DNA of 64,000 nt from Euryodendron excelsum (Eukaryota; Streptophyta; Magnoliopsida; Ericales; Pentaphylacaceae): positions 29,278,501 through 29,342,500 of the forward strand of contig CM065387.1 in NCBI GenBank assembly GCA_033060915.1, in the 5' to 3' direction. The translations under genes and the position numbers were made by a program. Of this stretch, positions 37,401-52,400 are shown piece after piece. The stretch's first letter is position 1. Each line of letters begins with the position of its first letter. Below the pieces are notes generated by a model, which saw only the letters and a list, made by a program, of their open reading frames with translations, was not told where the DNA came from and ran no database searches.

Positions 37401-40400
37401 AATTAACATGTACTGGCAAAGTTCTTTTGGCAACTTCGACCAACAGGCCCATATTAGACATTCCTCAAAAAAAACTACTCAAGGTTAAGTTTAATGATGT
37501 AGCTAGCGAAAGAATTTTGAGCCCTAACAATGAAGCCAACTTTAGCAACACCTCCAATCACAAAATACAAGAATGAAGAAAGAATGCAACACTTTTCCCC
37601 CTGTCAAGCATGTCACAGGTGCAAACACATTTGCAGCTACTGCCACCATCCCAAGAATTTGAGTTGTAGAGGCTTGAAAAACCAAACAGCTCTTGCAATT
37701 CAGAAAATATTACATATACATATAGAAAGTGGCCAGACATTTCATACAAATTTTGTAATAGTAGGCAAAGGTATCGGCTACTGGTGTCAAATAAAGCAAT
37801 AAAAACATTTGCCAAGGTCTGAAGAATGACAAAGAGGGTGTCAAATATTTGGTCCAAATGTGACTTAATATAGATTTTAACAAAAAGGTTTAGACGGCAA
37901 TATATTGCTCATATCGCAAGAGCACAGCGAGCGAAATACTAGTAACAGGTAACAACATAAGAAAACTTAATTAACTCAAAGGGTACCCAAAGTAAACATC
38001 TAAAGAATACCAAATTTTATGCTTACCAAATGCCAGCCTCTTCCTAAAGGTTTCCTTCATGTATTTGTATTTCTCAGCCATAGAAAGTATGCTCTCTGGA
38101 GCATCAAGCTGAGAGGTATTTAGCTTTTGAAGACTAAAGGAGAATTTAGAACCAGCAAGTATAGTAGAAGATAGTGTATTGCCCAAGGCCTCATGTTGGC
38201 AGTATCCACCAACCAAGTAAGGCCTGTTCTCTACAAATAAGCGCTTCAAGGATGCAGCAGCAAGAGCTTCAGGTTCTTTCCTCCCTCTTCTCCCAAAATA
38301 ATTATAAGGCTCTGCCCAAAAAAGGGCTTTAAATATTACAAAGCATGTATATTTACCGACACAATCAAACATCATATAGAATTCTTAAGTTCACAATAAT
38401 AGTAAAACAGTAGAAAAAGTGAGGTGGCATGAACTAGATACATATACCATCCGGCTATGCAGTTTCCAAAGAGAGAGAGAGAGAAGCAAAAAAACCAAAA
38501 AGAAAAACAACAGCCAAAGACCAATCGCCCCGCCGGGGGGGGGGGGGGGGGGGCGCGTTTTGTGAGTGGTGTGGTGTGGTGTTTACACTATTGAGACACA
38601 ATCACTTCAAAGAGTATTATATGAACATATGAGGAACATACCACTGCGAGCGCAACCAGATGGATTAGATGGAGGACTGTAGTCTGAATATTGTCGGGCA
38701 ACTGGCATAATCCGCTCATCAGCTGTTAAACGGTCACTCGATGGTGGCCTGTGTTTCTTGCAGAAGGAAAGTAGCCGAATGCACTGTTCATCCTCATCCT
38801 CATCCATAGAAATGAGATATAGTCTGTCCTCATCTTCAAGCTATACAAACATACAATAATAAAAGTTTGAGTAACAGGCATATAAGTTATTTTATCAATT
38901 GGTGAACCAAAGATCAATGTCAAGCAAGACACTTCTATAATATTTTATATACACCAATTTGTATGCATGTATGAAATCTAAGAAGGTGCATATAAGGAAG
39001 GAGAAGGTACCTCAACACAAAAACCAGCAGCACGTGCACAAAGCGGATGATATGCTACACGACAAGTAGGGTTTGAACACTGTAATTGCAATTTTGCAGC
39101 CAGTAAGTATAAGAAACTTAACAAGATAAATGAAGAAATTATTAGAGAGTTTATATCACAAAATACAAGTCAAGAAAATGGATATGCAGCTACCACCATC
39201 TAGTCATATTCAAGTACTGCCGGAATGCAAGTCAATCTACTTAACTATTTTTGAACTCCATATTTCCTTCAGACAAACAAAGGCAAAGAAGAGGTGGCAG
39301 GATATAAGAAAATAATGCTCATTCTTGGTTAAAAAAATTAACATCTAGAGGACTTTTCTCTAATGATCTCTGAAAAAGAATACCCACAATTTTGTTCACT
39401 AATTGTCTCCAAAATAGAACATGCTGGAGAACAAGGATCGTATAGCCAGCCCCAAATGGTAAATATTAAGGCTTGGTCAAGTTGGTGTGAAAAAAACATA
39501 TAGAATATCCACATTCTTGCAGCATGCCTATTATCTATGTTCTTACTACTAACAACATTGTTATTGCTGGCAAAACAATGGTTGCTACCAGCGTGATGTT
39601 TGACCATAATCAATGTTTGAATATCAAATGCCAAATTAAGAGGCCACGTCATTTCAAAGATTATATTTAGTTTCTAATTCCATCGACATTCCTTGTTTTA
39701 TTAGTGTTAAGAGAGTTGTTAGGAATATTCTATTATTTCTTATTTCCTATGTTAATTAAGTTTACTAGAGGATTAGGTAACTAGGAACATTCTACATTTT
39801 TTGCCTAATTGTTTCTTATTAGGACTCAGAGGTCTAGGGTAAACCAAGCCTCTTCTTAATGTTATTGATTATAACATTGAGTTTTTTTTTTTCTTTTTCT
39901 TTTTTGCCTTTTCTTTTTTGGTACGTTGGAGAGCCAAAGCCTTGGGGAGGGACGAGGGTGATCGAAACCATGACCACAATCATGGGTGGGGGCGTTATTG
40001 AGTTTTCTTTGAAGTAGCATAATTGCCCTTCTCTGTTCTTTTCTTGTTTTGATTTGTGGATTAAGAACCCATAAATAAAGCTGAATCATATCTTGTTTGT
40101 TCCTGTTTTGATCTTTCCGCCGTTGACTGTTGCTTGAAAGACTTTTCCAACCGTGTGTTGAGTTCACACCCAGATCATAGCTTCCACTTCATCATATTAT
40201 ATAGGCTTGTAACCATGCAAGACATTAAAGTGGTTGGATATTAATAAAGGACTATAGTACAATGATGTGCAACATTCTCTTCACTTCACATCTCGACACA
40301 TTGTGCACCCAACCTATCATAGGTTGGCCTAGCACTGCTAAAATTGAAGTTTAAAAAAACCCATTATTGTATAAAAGGACACAAACACAACACCTTGTTA

Positions 40401-43400
40401 GAATGTTTGTGCTCCGTACTTCACCATGTTTCTTTGAGATTATCGAAGGGTCTAAATTAGGGGAAATCAACTTCATTTAAAAATCTGTGCATACATTTTA
40501 GAGTTTGTTATATATTTCGTTACCAAACACTCCAATAAATCAAAGTGTGTCCTCCCCAATTTGCAAGTACTGGTACCAAAATTAAATCACAGAATCACTA
40601 AAATGATAGTGGAGAACATCTACTATCTACTGGTCAAACAAAGCAATTAGCAAAAAGCAATTCAAATGAGTTTAGTGAAGTGAAGCCATGACCAACTGGC
40701 ATGTTCCACTGCAAACCCAGCACTGTGATGGGACCCAGGAAAGTTGAGCATTATGTAACTAAAGATGGGACCCAGGAAACTGAATTGAAGCCATCGAGTA
40801 ATTGTGTAACTACATATGGGACCCAAGAAAGTTGAGCACAGAAAAGTGTACCATCATCCAACGATTAGAATTAAGGATGAACAATTAGAAATAACACTCA
40901 CTGTGGTTATACAGTTACAAGCTTACCTGGATGCAAGCTCCATAAGACACACCACAGATGCTACATAAAAGCTTCCAGCGGTCCTAAGTAAGGAAGTAAA
41001 CAGAAGCATTAGAGAGGGAGGTAGGGAGGTAGGGCGAGGGGGGATATCTTGCTTAACCTCAAACACTCTGAATATCTCGCGCTCCTTTTGTCCCTTTTTT
41101 ATTCCTTTTTGGATAGAAATGACATAATGGTGATTCCTAGGGTTCACATTGGAGATTATAGGAATAATGAAGGTTATCTTTTATCATCACAGGGAAGCCA
41201 TTATAAATCTAATTTGGAAAAGAAAGACACTGAAAAGAGGTCATTGTCATACAAAATATAAACAAATAACAGAAGGAGACTACCTTATTGATTCTACTCA
41301 ACCCATCAATCGGCTCCATTTTCTTGACATCAGATAAGCATGTTTCTGAAACACAGTAGGTCAGTCAGCAAAACAGAGTATAAGATGCCACAGAAGAAAA
41401 ACAAATGCTCAACATACACTCAGAAACCTGGTATCCATATGGCACAAGCAAGATGAGCCCACTGTCCATCCGTTGTAGGCTTCATAGCACCCCCTGGAAA
41501 AAAGTTAATTCCACATTCAATAATGATGTATAACCAATGCAACATAAAAAAAAATATAAATAAAAATAGTGGTGTTAGGGCAAAGAAGGAAAAGAAAAGA
41601 GAAAACAAAAAAAAAAGAAAAAAAAAAAAAGAGATTCATAAACTACCTATAACAGGACAAAGGCAGCAGGGTGGGGGAAAGTCGGGAGCCCCAGGACGAC
41701 ATAAGTTACATAACCAGAGTACCCCATCAACAGGCTCTAATTCCCCATAGCACTTGGCATGAACCTGAGAAAATATAACTATCTGTATGAAGAGACCAAG
41801 AAGAAGCACATAAGTGGCATACAAACTTCTTTCAAACACAATAGCAACATGATCCGAAGCCAGCTTGACAACTAAGAGTAGGATGCATTGAAGAATGCTC
41901 CTCCCACTTAAGCAACATCAGGAATTTATCCAATCTCGAAATTCATGGGGGATTGTCGATTCTGTGATATAGTCCATGTATAACATGGGCAGGCAACACA
42001 CGCAATACGACACCGATACATTAATTGGCAAATTATAAATAATTGGGAGATAAACAAGGCAAGCTCACTACAAGTTTGAAGAAAATGTCCTGCAATTCAA
42101 TGATAAAATTAAAAAACAATGGTGATTTGTACCTATTAATTCCTCCTCCTTTAGACCTTTTAATTTCAGTTTGTTTATGCATAGAGTTATCTAAAATAGA
42201 TATTATGTAGAATGTTAAAATGGTTTCTTACTTTTTGATATAATAAAATATAGATTATTTTCTAATGTAAAAAATTTTTAAAAATTGATATCTTCAGGTA
42301 AACATATAAAAATATATATTTATTCATTGTAGTGTTGTCATGTCATTTCCTGATTTTTTTGAAATTACCGTGTCACTATTTCCAAATCATATAGCATCCA
42401 CGTCCCATGTCAATATATGTGCTTCTTAGCTTGGATCAATTATTGATAAAGAGGGAGAAACTAAGAAGCAAGGATCAAATTTTCATTTCGGTCTGTCGTT
42501 TTAATCAACTTGGAAACGGAACAATTCAGAAGATAAGGGAAGCAACAAAAAAAATTGAACACTTGTTGTCATATTTGGAAACAAATACTGGAGCCTATGC
42601 AAATATTTATGATTTGTATATAATCAAATAATTGAATATGTTAAGGCCCACACATCTGTTTACATAAGGGGCACATGTACAATCCCGAAGTAAACTCAAA
42701 TCCAGAATTGTTAAATTAATGACAAACAAATCAATCTCCTCAAGAACATGTAAATGATTCTAAACATGCATAGGCTTCCAAGATGTGAGAGGTCCTTTAG
42801 AGAAACAAGGTTAAAAGTTTTTAAAAAAATTTTAACAAGACTAAAGGTTCAAATATTAATAGAGGTCCACAAATATTAGAAGCTCATAAACAAAAAATTT
42901 AAAGGGCTAGTTGAGGAAAGAAATGCCTTCGTAAGAGGAAAACATTAAAAGAAAAAATGATTCTAGTAGTGGATATCAAAAAAGAACCAAAAAAAATTAA
43001 AAAAAAGAACATATTAGAAACAATCTTTATTATTAAAAAAAAAAAAGAAAGATATTTGCAGTAACAGAGAAAGAAAATAAGTGACTTAAAGATGTTTGCT
43101 ATATCTTCTTCTCTATCTCTCCTCTTCTCCTTTCTACTTACTCAAAATCGTCTAATGGTTTAAATTTTTCTTTGGTCTCAAATCCTTTGTTTAATCAAAA
43201 GGAAGCAAATAGGAAGTACCATTGTTGGATATTCCTAATAGGCGTAGAAACAACAATATGTTTCAGTATGATTCCACGGAAACATTTAAATTTTGATATT
43301 TGACTAATTGTTTGTCGAAATCCAAAGAAACGGAAACATTCCAGTCACTTCGATGGAAATGAGAAAAAAAATTGTTCCTTATTAGGGAGGATATTGTCCA

Positions 43401-46400
43401 TAGAATCAAGTGCTGTGAGATTGTAGGATTCCTCTTAAATTGAAGAGAAAGTTCTTGGGATTGATATGAGGCCTACAATGATGTATGGTACAACAAGTTG
43501 AACCATAAAAATAAAAATAAAAAATGTTCAAGAAATGAGTGTTTCTGAAATGAGAATGTTGAAATGGACAAGTGGTGTTACAAGAAAAGAAAGAAGAAAA
43601 TAGAATTGCATTCACCAGAAATTAGAATCAATTAAAGATCAAATGAGGGAAAGTCATTCAAGATAGTAAGGCTAAGCTGCAACATAGGCCAACTAATGCA
43701 TCCATAAGGAAGAGCGATTTGATCCACATTGAGTGTGAGAAATTATCCACATTGAAGTGCTAAAAAAAAAAGGCCAAGGAGGACATGAGGTCAAGGAAAG
43801 AAAAGACATGATTGCCTTACGACTCATAATAAAGTCAACTGGAAGAGATGAATCAGTGTAACCAACCCCAAGTAATTGGACAAAGGCTTGTTGAGTTGAG
43901 TTGAGTTGAGTTGAGCTGAATAGATTTTAAGCAATCACTAAATTATAAGGTCCCAAAGTTAATGAACCACCCAAAATCCCGCAGAAAAAGACTAGAATCT
44001 AGCATAGACTTGAACAAGTATCAGTATAGGTTTAACCATGAACGTCTATTTGGTAAACAAAAATCTATATTGTCCATATCCAAAACACATGAAGATGGAA
44101 GCAAAAGCGGTGTTGCAATTAGAAACAACAGCAGTGTCACCTTACCATCATTCTGCATTTATCACACTGCAGAAACAGATTATTTTCATACTCCTGAAAA
44201 CAAAATAATCTACATCAGCAGATGGCCATTTAAAATGACAAACCATTATAGACTATGGAGAGGGGATAAAATTAGACCAGAAGACAGAAGCAAAATGTAA
44301 GCAAAAAGTAAAACAATATTCCATGAGGATTAATGGATTTTTATGTGGTAAAATTGATGATTGAAAAGAAAATCTGGCTTTTCACCTCATCCATGTGGCA
44401 AACATTGCACTTATCAAGGTCTTTCCATTTAACATGAACAGGTCTGTAACCAATAGGCAGGCCTTGTGCTCTTCGAGAAGTCAACTCAGACAAAGAAGAT
44501 TTTGAGGAAAGTTTGGAATTTGATAACTCCTGTCAATACAATGGACACTAGTTTTAGGCTCAAAGATTTAGCAAGACAGCAGAAATACATTTAAGACTTG
44601 CCAACTATAAAAACAGCACCCATTAGTGTTCCAGATAAATGAACAAAACCAGGGTAACAAATAATGACCAGCATAAGGCTATTCAATCTCAATTGATCAA
44701 ATGTTGATACCCTAATAATGACCAGCATAAGGCTATCAAACTCAATTGATCAAATGTTGATACCTTAATATAAAAACTCTTTCCTTTTTTCATCAATGTG
44801 GACAAACAAGCACTGAACAGGCAGATTGATGCCCTCTAGGAAGCTATAACAGTCACTCAACCTTTAGGAAGTTATCAGCTGACAAGGTAGTTTGCACCCT
44901 TGTCAAACCAAAGAAAAACTGATTAAAGAATATCAACCATCAAGAGTACCATCAGACATCAATCTCAATTCCTTCTAGATAACTGGAAGATAATTTCACT
45001 CGATGCCCGAGTACAAGGAGCCGGAACATGTACATATCTTTTATCACGTAGTACTTTTAGTTTCAGGACTTAGAAGGAAACATTAAGCCCACTTACTTAC
45101 AAACCTTGAGAACAATCATTTCTCTAGGCACCAGTGGCAAATCAAATAAAGTGGAAACATTCAGGTCTGATTTAGAAACTATGATTTCTATCAACGTACT
45201 CATGACATACCAAGCCACTTCTTTATACTCTCATCAAAAAGGATTCACTGCTCAAGATGAGTTATGGTCAGAGGTGTGTCTCTATTTCTTTTAGTTGGTC
45301 AAGGCATGGGTCTCTCTTCTCCACAGGTCTGTCATTTTTAATCTAAATTATTGATTTATTAATTAATAGTCAAATATGTGTGCTCGCTGCTTACATGGAT
45401 ATTTATGTTGAATGATGCATGGAGATTTATATAAAAGTCAGGACAATTTTTTTTTTGATAAGTTCATCTAAAAGTTAAAACAAATACATGAAATCAAATA
45501 TAAATCAAAATCTCTTATATTAATTCATGTTGATTGATGTATGTTTGGATATTTAACTTCTAGAATTAAAGTTCAGACTAAATCAGAAGAGACAGTGTGT
45601 AACCTACTAATGAAAAAGAACGAAAATTGGAGGGTAGTAGTAATAACAGAAGCTAACAGAATTTTTTTGTTTTATTAGTAACAGAATAACACAATTACTA
45701 GCTATAATTATTTGATATAACAAATTTCCTTGCGTAAACATAGAACATGAGGTAGGACACCATTTAGAGAGAGAGAAGTAAACTGTGCACAATATTTTTG
45801 AAGTATTATGCAGACACGGGTGTGATCACATACCAGTATAAGTTCTAAAACCTCAGGATTGGAAAAACCGAACATATCAGAACCAGAATCAAAGATCCTC
45901 TTGAGCCCATCTTCATCTATAAAACCATCAGAACCATACTGGATCTTCCTTATCCTTTTGTAGATTTTATTCCAGCAAGCAGATGGAGTGGATCCATTGA
46001 ACTGCAAAAAGAAACTTATCATTAAAAGATAAAATGCGTTCAACTATTGCTGTACAAAGCAATAACGAAATTTTCAACCGGAACAAAACAAAAATAAAAG
46101 AATAGTATTAAGCGATGGCAGGGTATTATGAGTTCAAAAAAGAAAATGCATACTGGAAGCAAATTATATTTTTGAAATAAAGCAGGGATACTTGGAAGGC
46201 CAACAGATGAAAATTTAAAAGTGAAACAGCTATTGAAAGAAAAGGGCAATGACTACAGATGATATGTGATACACTTTTCATAGGTACACGTTTCCCACAG
46301 GCCCGTTAGGATGTTGTTATTGTAACTTTACATCCATCTCAGGAACATAACACCAGATTTAAGGTGTTGCAAACATGTATCCTATGCATTATTCATTTTC

Positions 46401-49400
46401 GGGAACCAAAATGGATTGTACAATTAATGTCCATCCTCATGGAAACAAGTTTTTGTAGGATGATGTGCCTAACACTACTTACCACCAAAATCAAAGTATG
46501 AGAGATGGGCTCAATGTGATGGCTGAGTTAATAAATGATACACTGGGTGTTAATATCTGAAAGGTTTCCCTGTTTCTGACCCATAAATATATCTATCCAT
46601 ATACTTATATATGAAATAAGCAATTCAATTCATTTATTTTCATATGCAATTCAATTCATTTATGTGCTGGCAACCAGAAACTTAAAATCATTTATAAGTA
46701 AATTTGAAGCAACTAATGATATAATCAACTTTATTCTAATGTGAACCAGACCACATTATTTTCAAAATATAATCCGGTCGCTTTATTTCCTGAAGGTCGT
46801 TTTATTCATTTATAAATAAATTTGAAGCAACTAATGATATAATCAACTTTATTCTAACATTATTTTCAAAATATAGTTATTTTCTGAAGGTCGTTTTATT
46901 TTTTCACGGAAGGAAACCACGAGTTACAAGCGCTTAAGATAACACCAGATTACACTTTCATACCATTTTAATATATATATATATATATTTCTTTAAATTA
47001 TCACCTGAATAGCATGCATTTTGCTACCAGATTTTCACAAACCAATTCCTAGTCTATCCTCGTTAAGTTTATTGTGGGGGCAAATGTTGATTAATTAATT
47101 TTAAACCACCTATTAACTGTCAGTTATTATTTGACAAAATTTGAGCCACATAGAGAATTATCTAGTTGTCTGACTATATCATCATGTGGTTACTTAACCT
47201 TCTTCTTCTATTCTTGCTGTATGTTCTCCTTGTATCCAGGCATTCTCAGTCACCATCTGCTTGATTTCACTTTCTTAAGGACTAAGGCAAGGAGTAAAGG
47301 GACCAGCGGGTGAGATAAATGCCAAGTAGAGCTAAGACTTGTGTGCCATAAGCCAACTAGAGAATGCTTAAAGACCCATAAGCCAAACAAAATACAGAAA
47401 GGATAAAAAAAAAAGAAACCTGCAGCACTACTTCATTTGCCAGGCATTTAAGGTGCAGCCTACTCCCTATTCTACTCTGCAACCTAGAACCAGGGCCATG
47501 CATTTGCTGGTCTGGTTATATAAGGGAACTAGGCAACTATCTGTCATCTATCAATATTATAATTAAGGCCATTAACCCGCATGAGTCCCACCAGTGTGGG
47601 ATGCTGCACAGGTGCACTGTGTACAGACCTAACCTCCAAAATTCTCACGCCTGAGAGCCCAAGCTTTCAACATTCCATCAAGCAGAGGTCCCTACAAACA
47701 TTTACTTGTACATATGTTACTAGTCAGAATCTTCTATAAGTCCATTCTTGTGATTTATTTCAACCTAAATCGTAAAATTTAGAGACAAGCTGATATAAGT
47801 CTTACACCTCACTCCTATGCAACTTGTAGAATAAAGCAGATTCATCTATAGCCTTTGCTATTAGGGGTTTGGACACAACCTATCATGCTTCTCCCATCCT
47901 TCGGTTAATGGAAGCAAAGATGTAATAATATCATTTGAAGAGAACATATATTAACCACCTGCTGCTAGTTTGAGTGCTATTATATTACAGAGTTCAAGTC
48001 CTGGATGGAAATAGGACTGTATGTCTGTGTACTACTTACCAAACAAATGAAACAAACAAAAAATAACAAAGGTTACAAAAGTTATAATAAGGAAATTCAG
48101 TAAATTAAGTTTGGTAACAAAAAAAATATATGGAATCAACTACTAACAGATGATGTAAAATCGAGACCAACCTCATTCTACCATAACAAATTAACAATAT
48201 ACCAATAAGGTCCTTATGCCCTATGAATTGGCTGCCAGTAACAAGGACATTATAACAAAAGAGCTTCTGCTAGCATTTCAGGCACATCTCCTGACAGATC
48301 TAATGAGTGGCTTGGATCAAATCCCATAGTCAATGGATAGAATATATTCAGGTGTTCCATAATTTTAGTTTTTTGGTAAACAGAAGATTAATAAAGGCTT
48401 GCTTCAATTCTATACTGCTTACTCAGTGGAACTTCTGTACAATTGGCTTCACAGAAGGTAGAATACTAGATGTATCAGCCAGGAAGAAATGATTTTCCCT
48501 AAACTTCATTCAGTGGTTGAGAATCTGAGCAATTAAATCAATTGTAATTTGCACATATCACACTGATCTCCTAAGTATCACCAAAATATTTTGGTCTCAC
48601 AACCAAAATCCCAACTTTGGACAATAAGTAACCAGCAGAGTGTTGTGAGCAAAAACAAGCACCAAGAGAAGATTAAAGTGTGATAGAAAGTAAGCAAAAG
48701 ACAAAACCAAACAAGATGCACAAGATAAATCAAAGTGACCGCAAATATACAATTTAAGCCTTACATAAGCGCATTACATCATACCTGCTCTCCATTATCC
48801 AAAGTAACTCTAAATAAAGGTCGGGTCCTTGAGTATGCATCTCTCAGGACTTCCATCTTATACAAGGCACATATGCTTGGATCTGAAGCCCCAAGTCAGA
48901 AAGTAAACAGAAATCAAATGTTATGAGAACAGTCAGGATGACCAAAATAAGTTGAGTGACAGATATGCAGAGCTGCAATCTACAAGAAACTTAAGAGAAT
49001 TCTTCAACAAATGATCCACCTGTTATAGAAGGAAACTTCCTCACAGCAGTATATCCTTCCGGCCAGATGAATCTCTCATCCTGAAAAAACTGAGAGTCCT
49101 TGACAACCTTTCCTGCATGAGATTTATATGCACAGAAGTTGAATGAATGAGTAGCCCTCAAAAGTCCAGCAATTATATAAGAAGCAATGCTATGTTATCA
49201 TTTCTTGTATGAATTCAAACAATTATTAGTGAAATTATATGGTCCCCAAAGGTGTGAATTTTCCTTGTTGATGCTGTCAAATAAATTGAGTATGAAAAAC
49301 AAATGCGGGTGCCATGTCCTAAAATGGTTAAGCTACTGCAAACGTGAAATCTCATCAATAACAACCTGGTAATCACACGGTTGCAATACTTGTTAAACCG

Positions 49401-52400
49401 CATATAAATATAATGCCTTAGATTTTAAGGAAAGCAGCTGGAGTTTAATAGGACATATAATTACCAAGACTTATCACTTGCAAATCCCCTATCTCAAAGG
49501 GGCAAGTTTTGAGGCCCGCTAGCCTTCTATGTATCCCTTTGTCTCCTATGCAATCTTCTCCTTGATCAGCACTGTCTCCATCCTCTTGACTCGCACTATC
49601 ACAATCATCTGCCTCAATGCCATTTTGCATCCTTAACATTCTTTTTGGAAGCTTCTGTTCACTGAGATACCTGATAAAAAGAATGGACACTTATTCTTCT
49701 CTACTCTGGGAATTTTTAAGTAAAGGAAAACTGCTCAAATAGACTGGTAATAATAATAGTATCAAATGACATCCTTTTTCTTATGTTCTCAAAAAGTAAC
49801 ATATATTTTGTGATGTACAGTTGGCCGGAGTAATCCAGCCTAGCAGTTGAACCAGTGATCGGCCCATAACAAGGTTGAAATCCACTCCATTTCTGATAAT
49901 TATAATTGTATCCTAAAGGAACAAGCAACAGTTACAAGTGAACAGGTATTCAGAGTGCTTCAGATCTGAACTCTGAAGTCCCAGGCAAACACACACTAAG
50001 GTGAGGAAAGAGACACAGAGACTGGAACATGGGCTGAAGTCAGCAAGAAAGAATATATAAAATTAGACAAAACTAACTGGTAGAGAATCAACAACTGCAA
50101 CATTTTTCAATCTCAAACCATAGAAACCCTCAATTACAAGTTCACAACAGCTTTGGATGTAGAAAACAACTTGTTGAGCACAGCCATCATATGGATAGAC
50201 TGAGGAATAATCAAATAAAAATCACTTGATTCCCCAGTTCTATATACTTCTGCACAAATTGTTTAAAACTTTGGTCGCATAGAATCTGTCTAAAAAGGAG
50301 TAAAGATATAAAATGCGCCCTAAGTTTACACCTGAAGAAATACAAGGCATGATTGAAGTATAGCCATGTTGGTGCTGGTATAAGAAACTATAGATATGAT
50401 AATGAGCCAAATACAAGATGGTTAAACATGCAATGTTATGCAAACTAATAAACAGATACATTTGTACTAGAAAAAAGGGAAGAAAAAGAACCAGTTTAAC
50501 ATGAACATCATTTTCTTATGTCACTAGAAAGTACAAAGCAAACTCTCAAAAAAAATAAGCTCACTTTTTTGCTTCTTCCAAGCTTTGTACAAAATGTGGT
50601 TTCTTGCACTTCAGGTGGAAAGAAGAGAGAAGTCCCCTAAGAAATGAGATTACTTGTTTCGTATTAACCCTGGATAATCAAAGAAAATGATAATAACATT
50701 AACCTAACCGAGAGATCCATTTAAGTTATTACGTACTTTAGAATGAGTACAAACTACCAACATCTAAAGTAGAACAAAAGTCTTCTATGAAACTTCAGAG
50801 CAGCATACCTTGCAAAGTCATGGGTACCAAAAAATTGCACTGGAACTGATTTCCCTCCAGAATTTCTGTTGAGACCTTTACGATTTCCCAGAAGAGATTC
50901 ATCCACAACAATTGCTGGCCACATAGCATGACCTGTAAATTGGAAGAAAGTGTTATCAATAAACTGATGGCTATAGCGTAGTAGCCATAGAAATTTATTA
51001 GGTTACAGACATTTTCTTCATTAGAATAGATGTTCAACCTATCAACAATATAAAAGAAGACATTAAGAAAACAAGTCTAAAGAATTGGCTTTCCTAATCC
51101 CACCGCAACCAAATTAATAAAGAAAGCAAGACAAGAATGATATTAGACAAACTAGGTATGGCTGATCCTATCAGCATGGGATTGATCATACATCTTTTAC
51201 CATTTTCCTCTGCAAAGGAAAACATAATCAATTAAGAACAGAAGCCATTGTGCCCTTCTAATAATAGCACGAACTTGAACAATGTTACTTTCTTACACTT
51301 TCCAATCACATATCTTCAATGAAGTGGCAAGACATCCTAGAAAAATATCTATCATCCTTTCCTCAATTAGCATAACCCTTAAATTCTTTTAGATGCATTC
51401 ATTTCTTACTATCATTTCTCGCCATACCACTCGTCCTTCACTTAAACTATACACATTTTTCTTGCAACATAGTTTATTGATTGTCCAACATCCTAGTCCA
51501 CAAAATTGGCTGGCATTAACTCAGTCATGTAAAGTCTTCCCTTAAATCTGAAACATATTCATTGATTAGAATTATTGAAAAGTAGTGTTTCTGCTTCATT
51601 CATCCACCTTTCACTCTATCTAAGCAGCTCCAAACACCTCTTAAATGGAGTAGTAGACATATATGTGTATATATATCAAGCATCAACGACCATGTCCCAA
51701 GACAGTCAACATATATGTCATGGAAAAAGAATATAGTCATAAAGGGCAAAAAAGCCAATAAGAGAGCATATGTGGAATAGTGATATATATCAATATAATT
51801 GAATGTTCACCTTTCTAGTTATCAAAAATATACAAGGAAATTCAAGGAAAATATAGATAATGTATTTGTCCCAAATAAATGAGAAAGTGTGTGCGTTTAA
51901 AAGTATATATTTCCATAATTCTATCTCCTCGCCATGTCCATGTGCCACACTCTAACGAGTTACCATGTTGGTGTATCCAAGCAAACATCACCCTATGGAC
52001 ACAACTCGTTGCCCTAAATTCCTTTTATAGACAAGTGTTACAAGACAATGGAATCAGTCACCTTTGACTATCTCTAAGCCATCAATGTCAAATATTCCTT
52101 CTTTATACTCAAGGATTTAGTTAAATAACATTCCATATAATTGTTATTTAAACCTACAACTCTCTATCTGTTATTAATAATCACTAAAATAAACTTAAGT
52201 ACAGTTAGGAAAAAAATACCACATTGTCAATCCACAAGTTATGCTTCAGACAATGTTCATATACATCAGTATCTGCATTTGACAATCTATAACTCCTGCC
52301 GCCCCCAAACATGCTTAGTCTTAAAGATATTATGTTCTTTCTAATCAATGTTCTTTCATCCTGTGCCACCTTCAACACAATCTTCTCCTAATGCATTTGA

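Larger units (their letters stand above)
30739..38026 (-). other. ATX intron 19 (7288 bp)
   Basis: This is the largest intron; it separates the pre-SET linker from the SET domain. It carries a LINE 3' end, the Copia element and its internal repeats. The parts 30739-31384 and 37316-38026 show no recognisable feature apart from simple repeats such as TA at about 30898-30913. Donor G|GTAAGC and acceptor CCAG are normal. Confidence 0.85.
39080..40926 (-). other. ATX intron 16 (1847 bp)
   Basis: It contains the possible LTR and nested SINE. At about 40729-40830 the phrase ATGGGACCCAGGAAAGTTGAGCA recurs three times in diverged form. The rest shows nothing identifiable. Confidence 0.75.
39011..41345 (-). 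other. ATX exons 15-17: remainder of the extended PHD finger
   Basis: Exons 15 (41345-41284), 16 (40983-40927) and 17 (39079-39011) encode residues about 798-860. Visible motifs are [32 protein letters not shown] and [15 protein letters not shown], which supply the remaining cysteine and histidine ligands. Exons 16 and 17 are whole-codon exons (57 and 69 nt), so skipping either would keep the frame but destroy the finger. Confidence 0.92.

Noticed and set aside
37530..37857. Open frames of 90 and 99 aa on opposite strands, one with several Cys and His
   Set aside because: Located in an ATX intron, with no recognisable domain and no relation to the Copia proteins; overlap of the two suggests chance.
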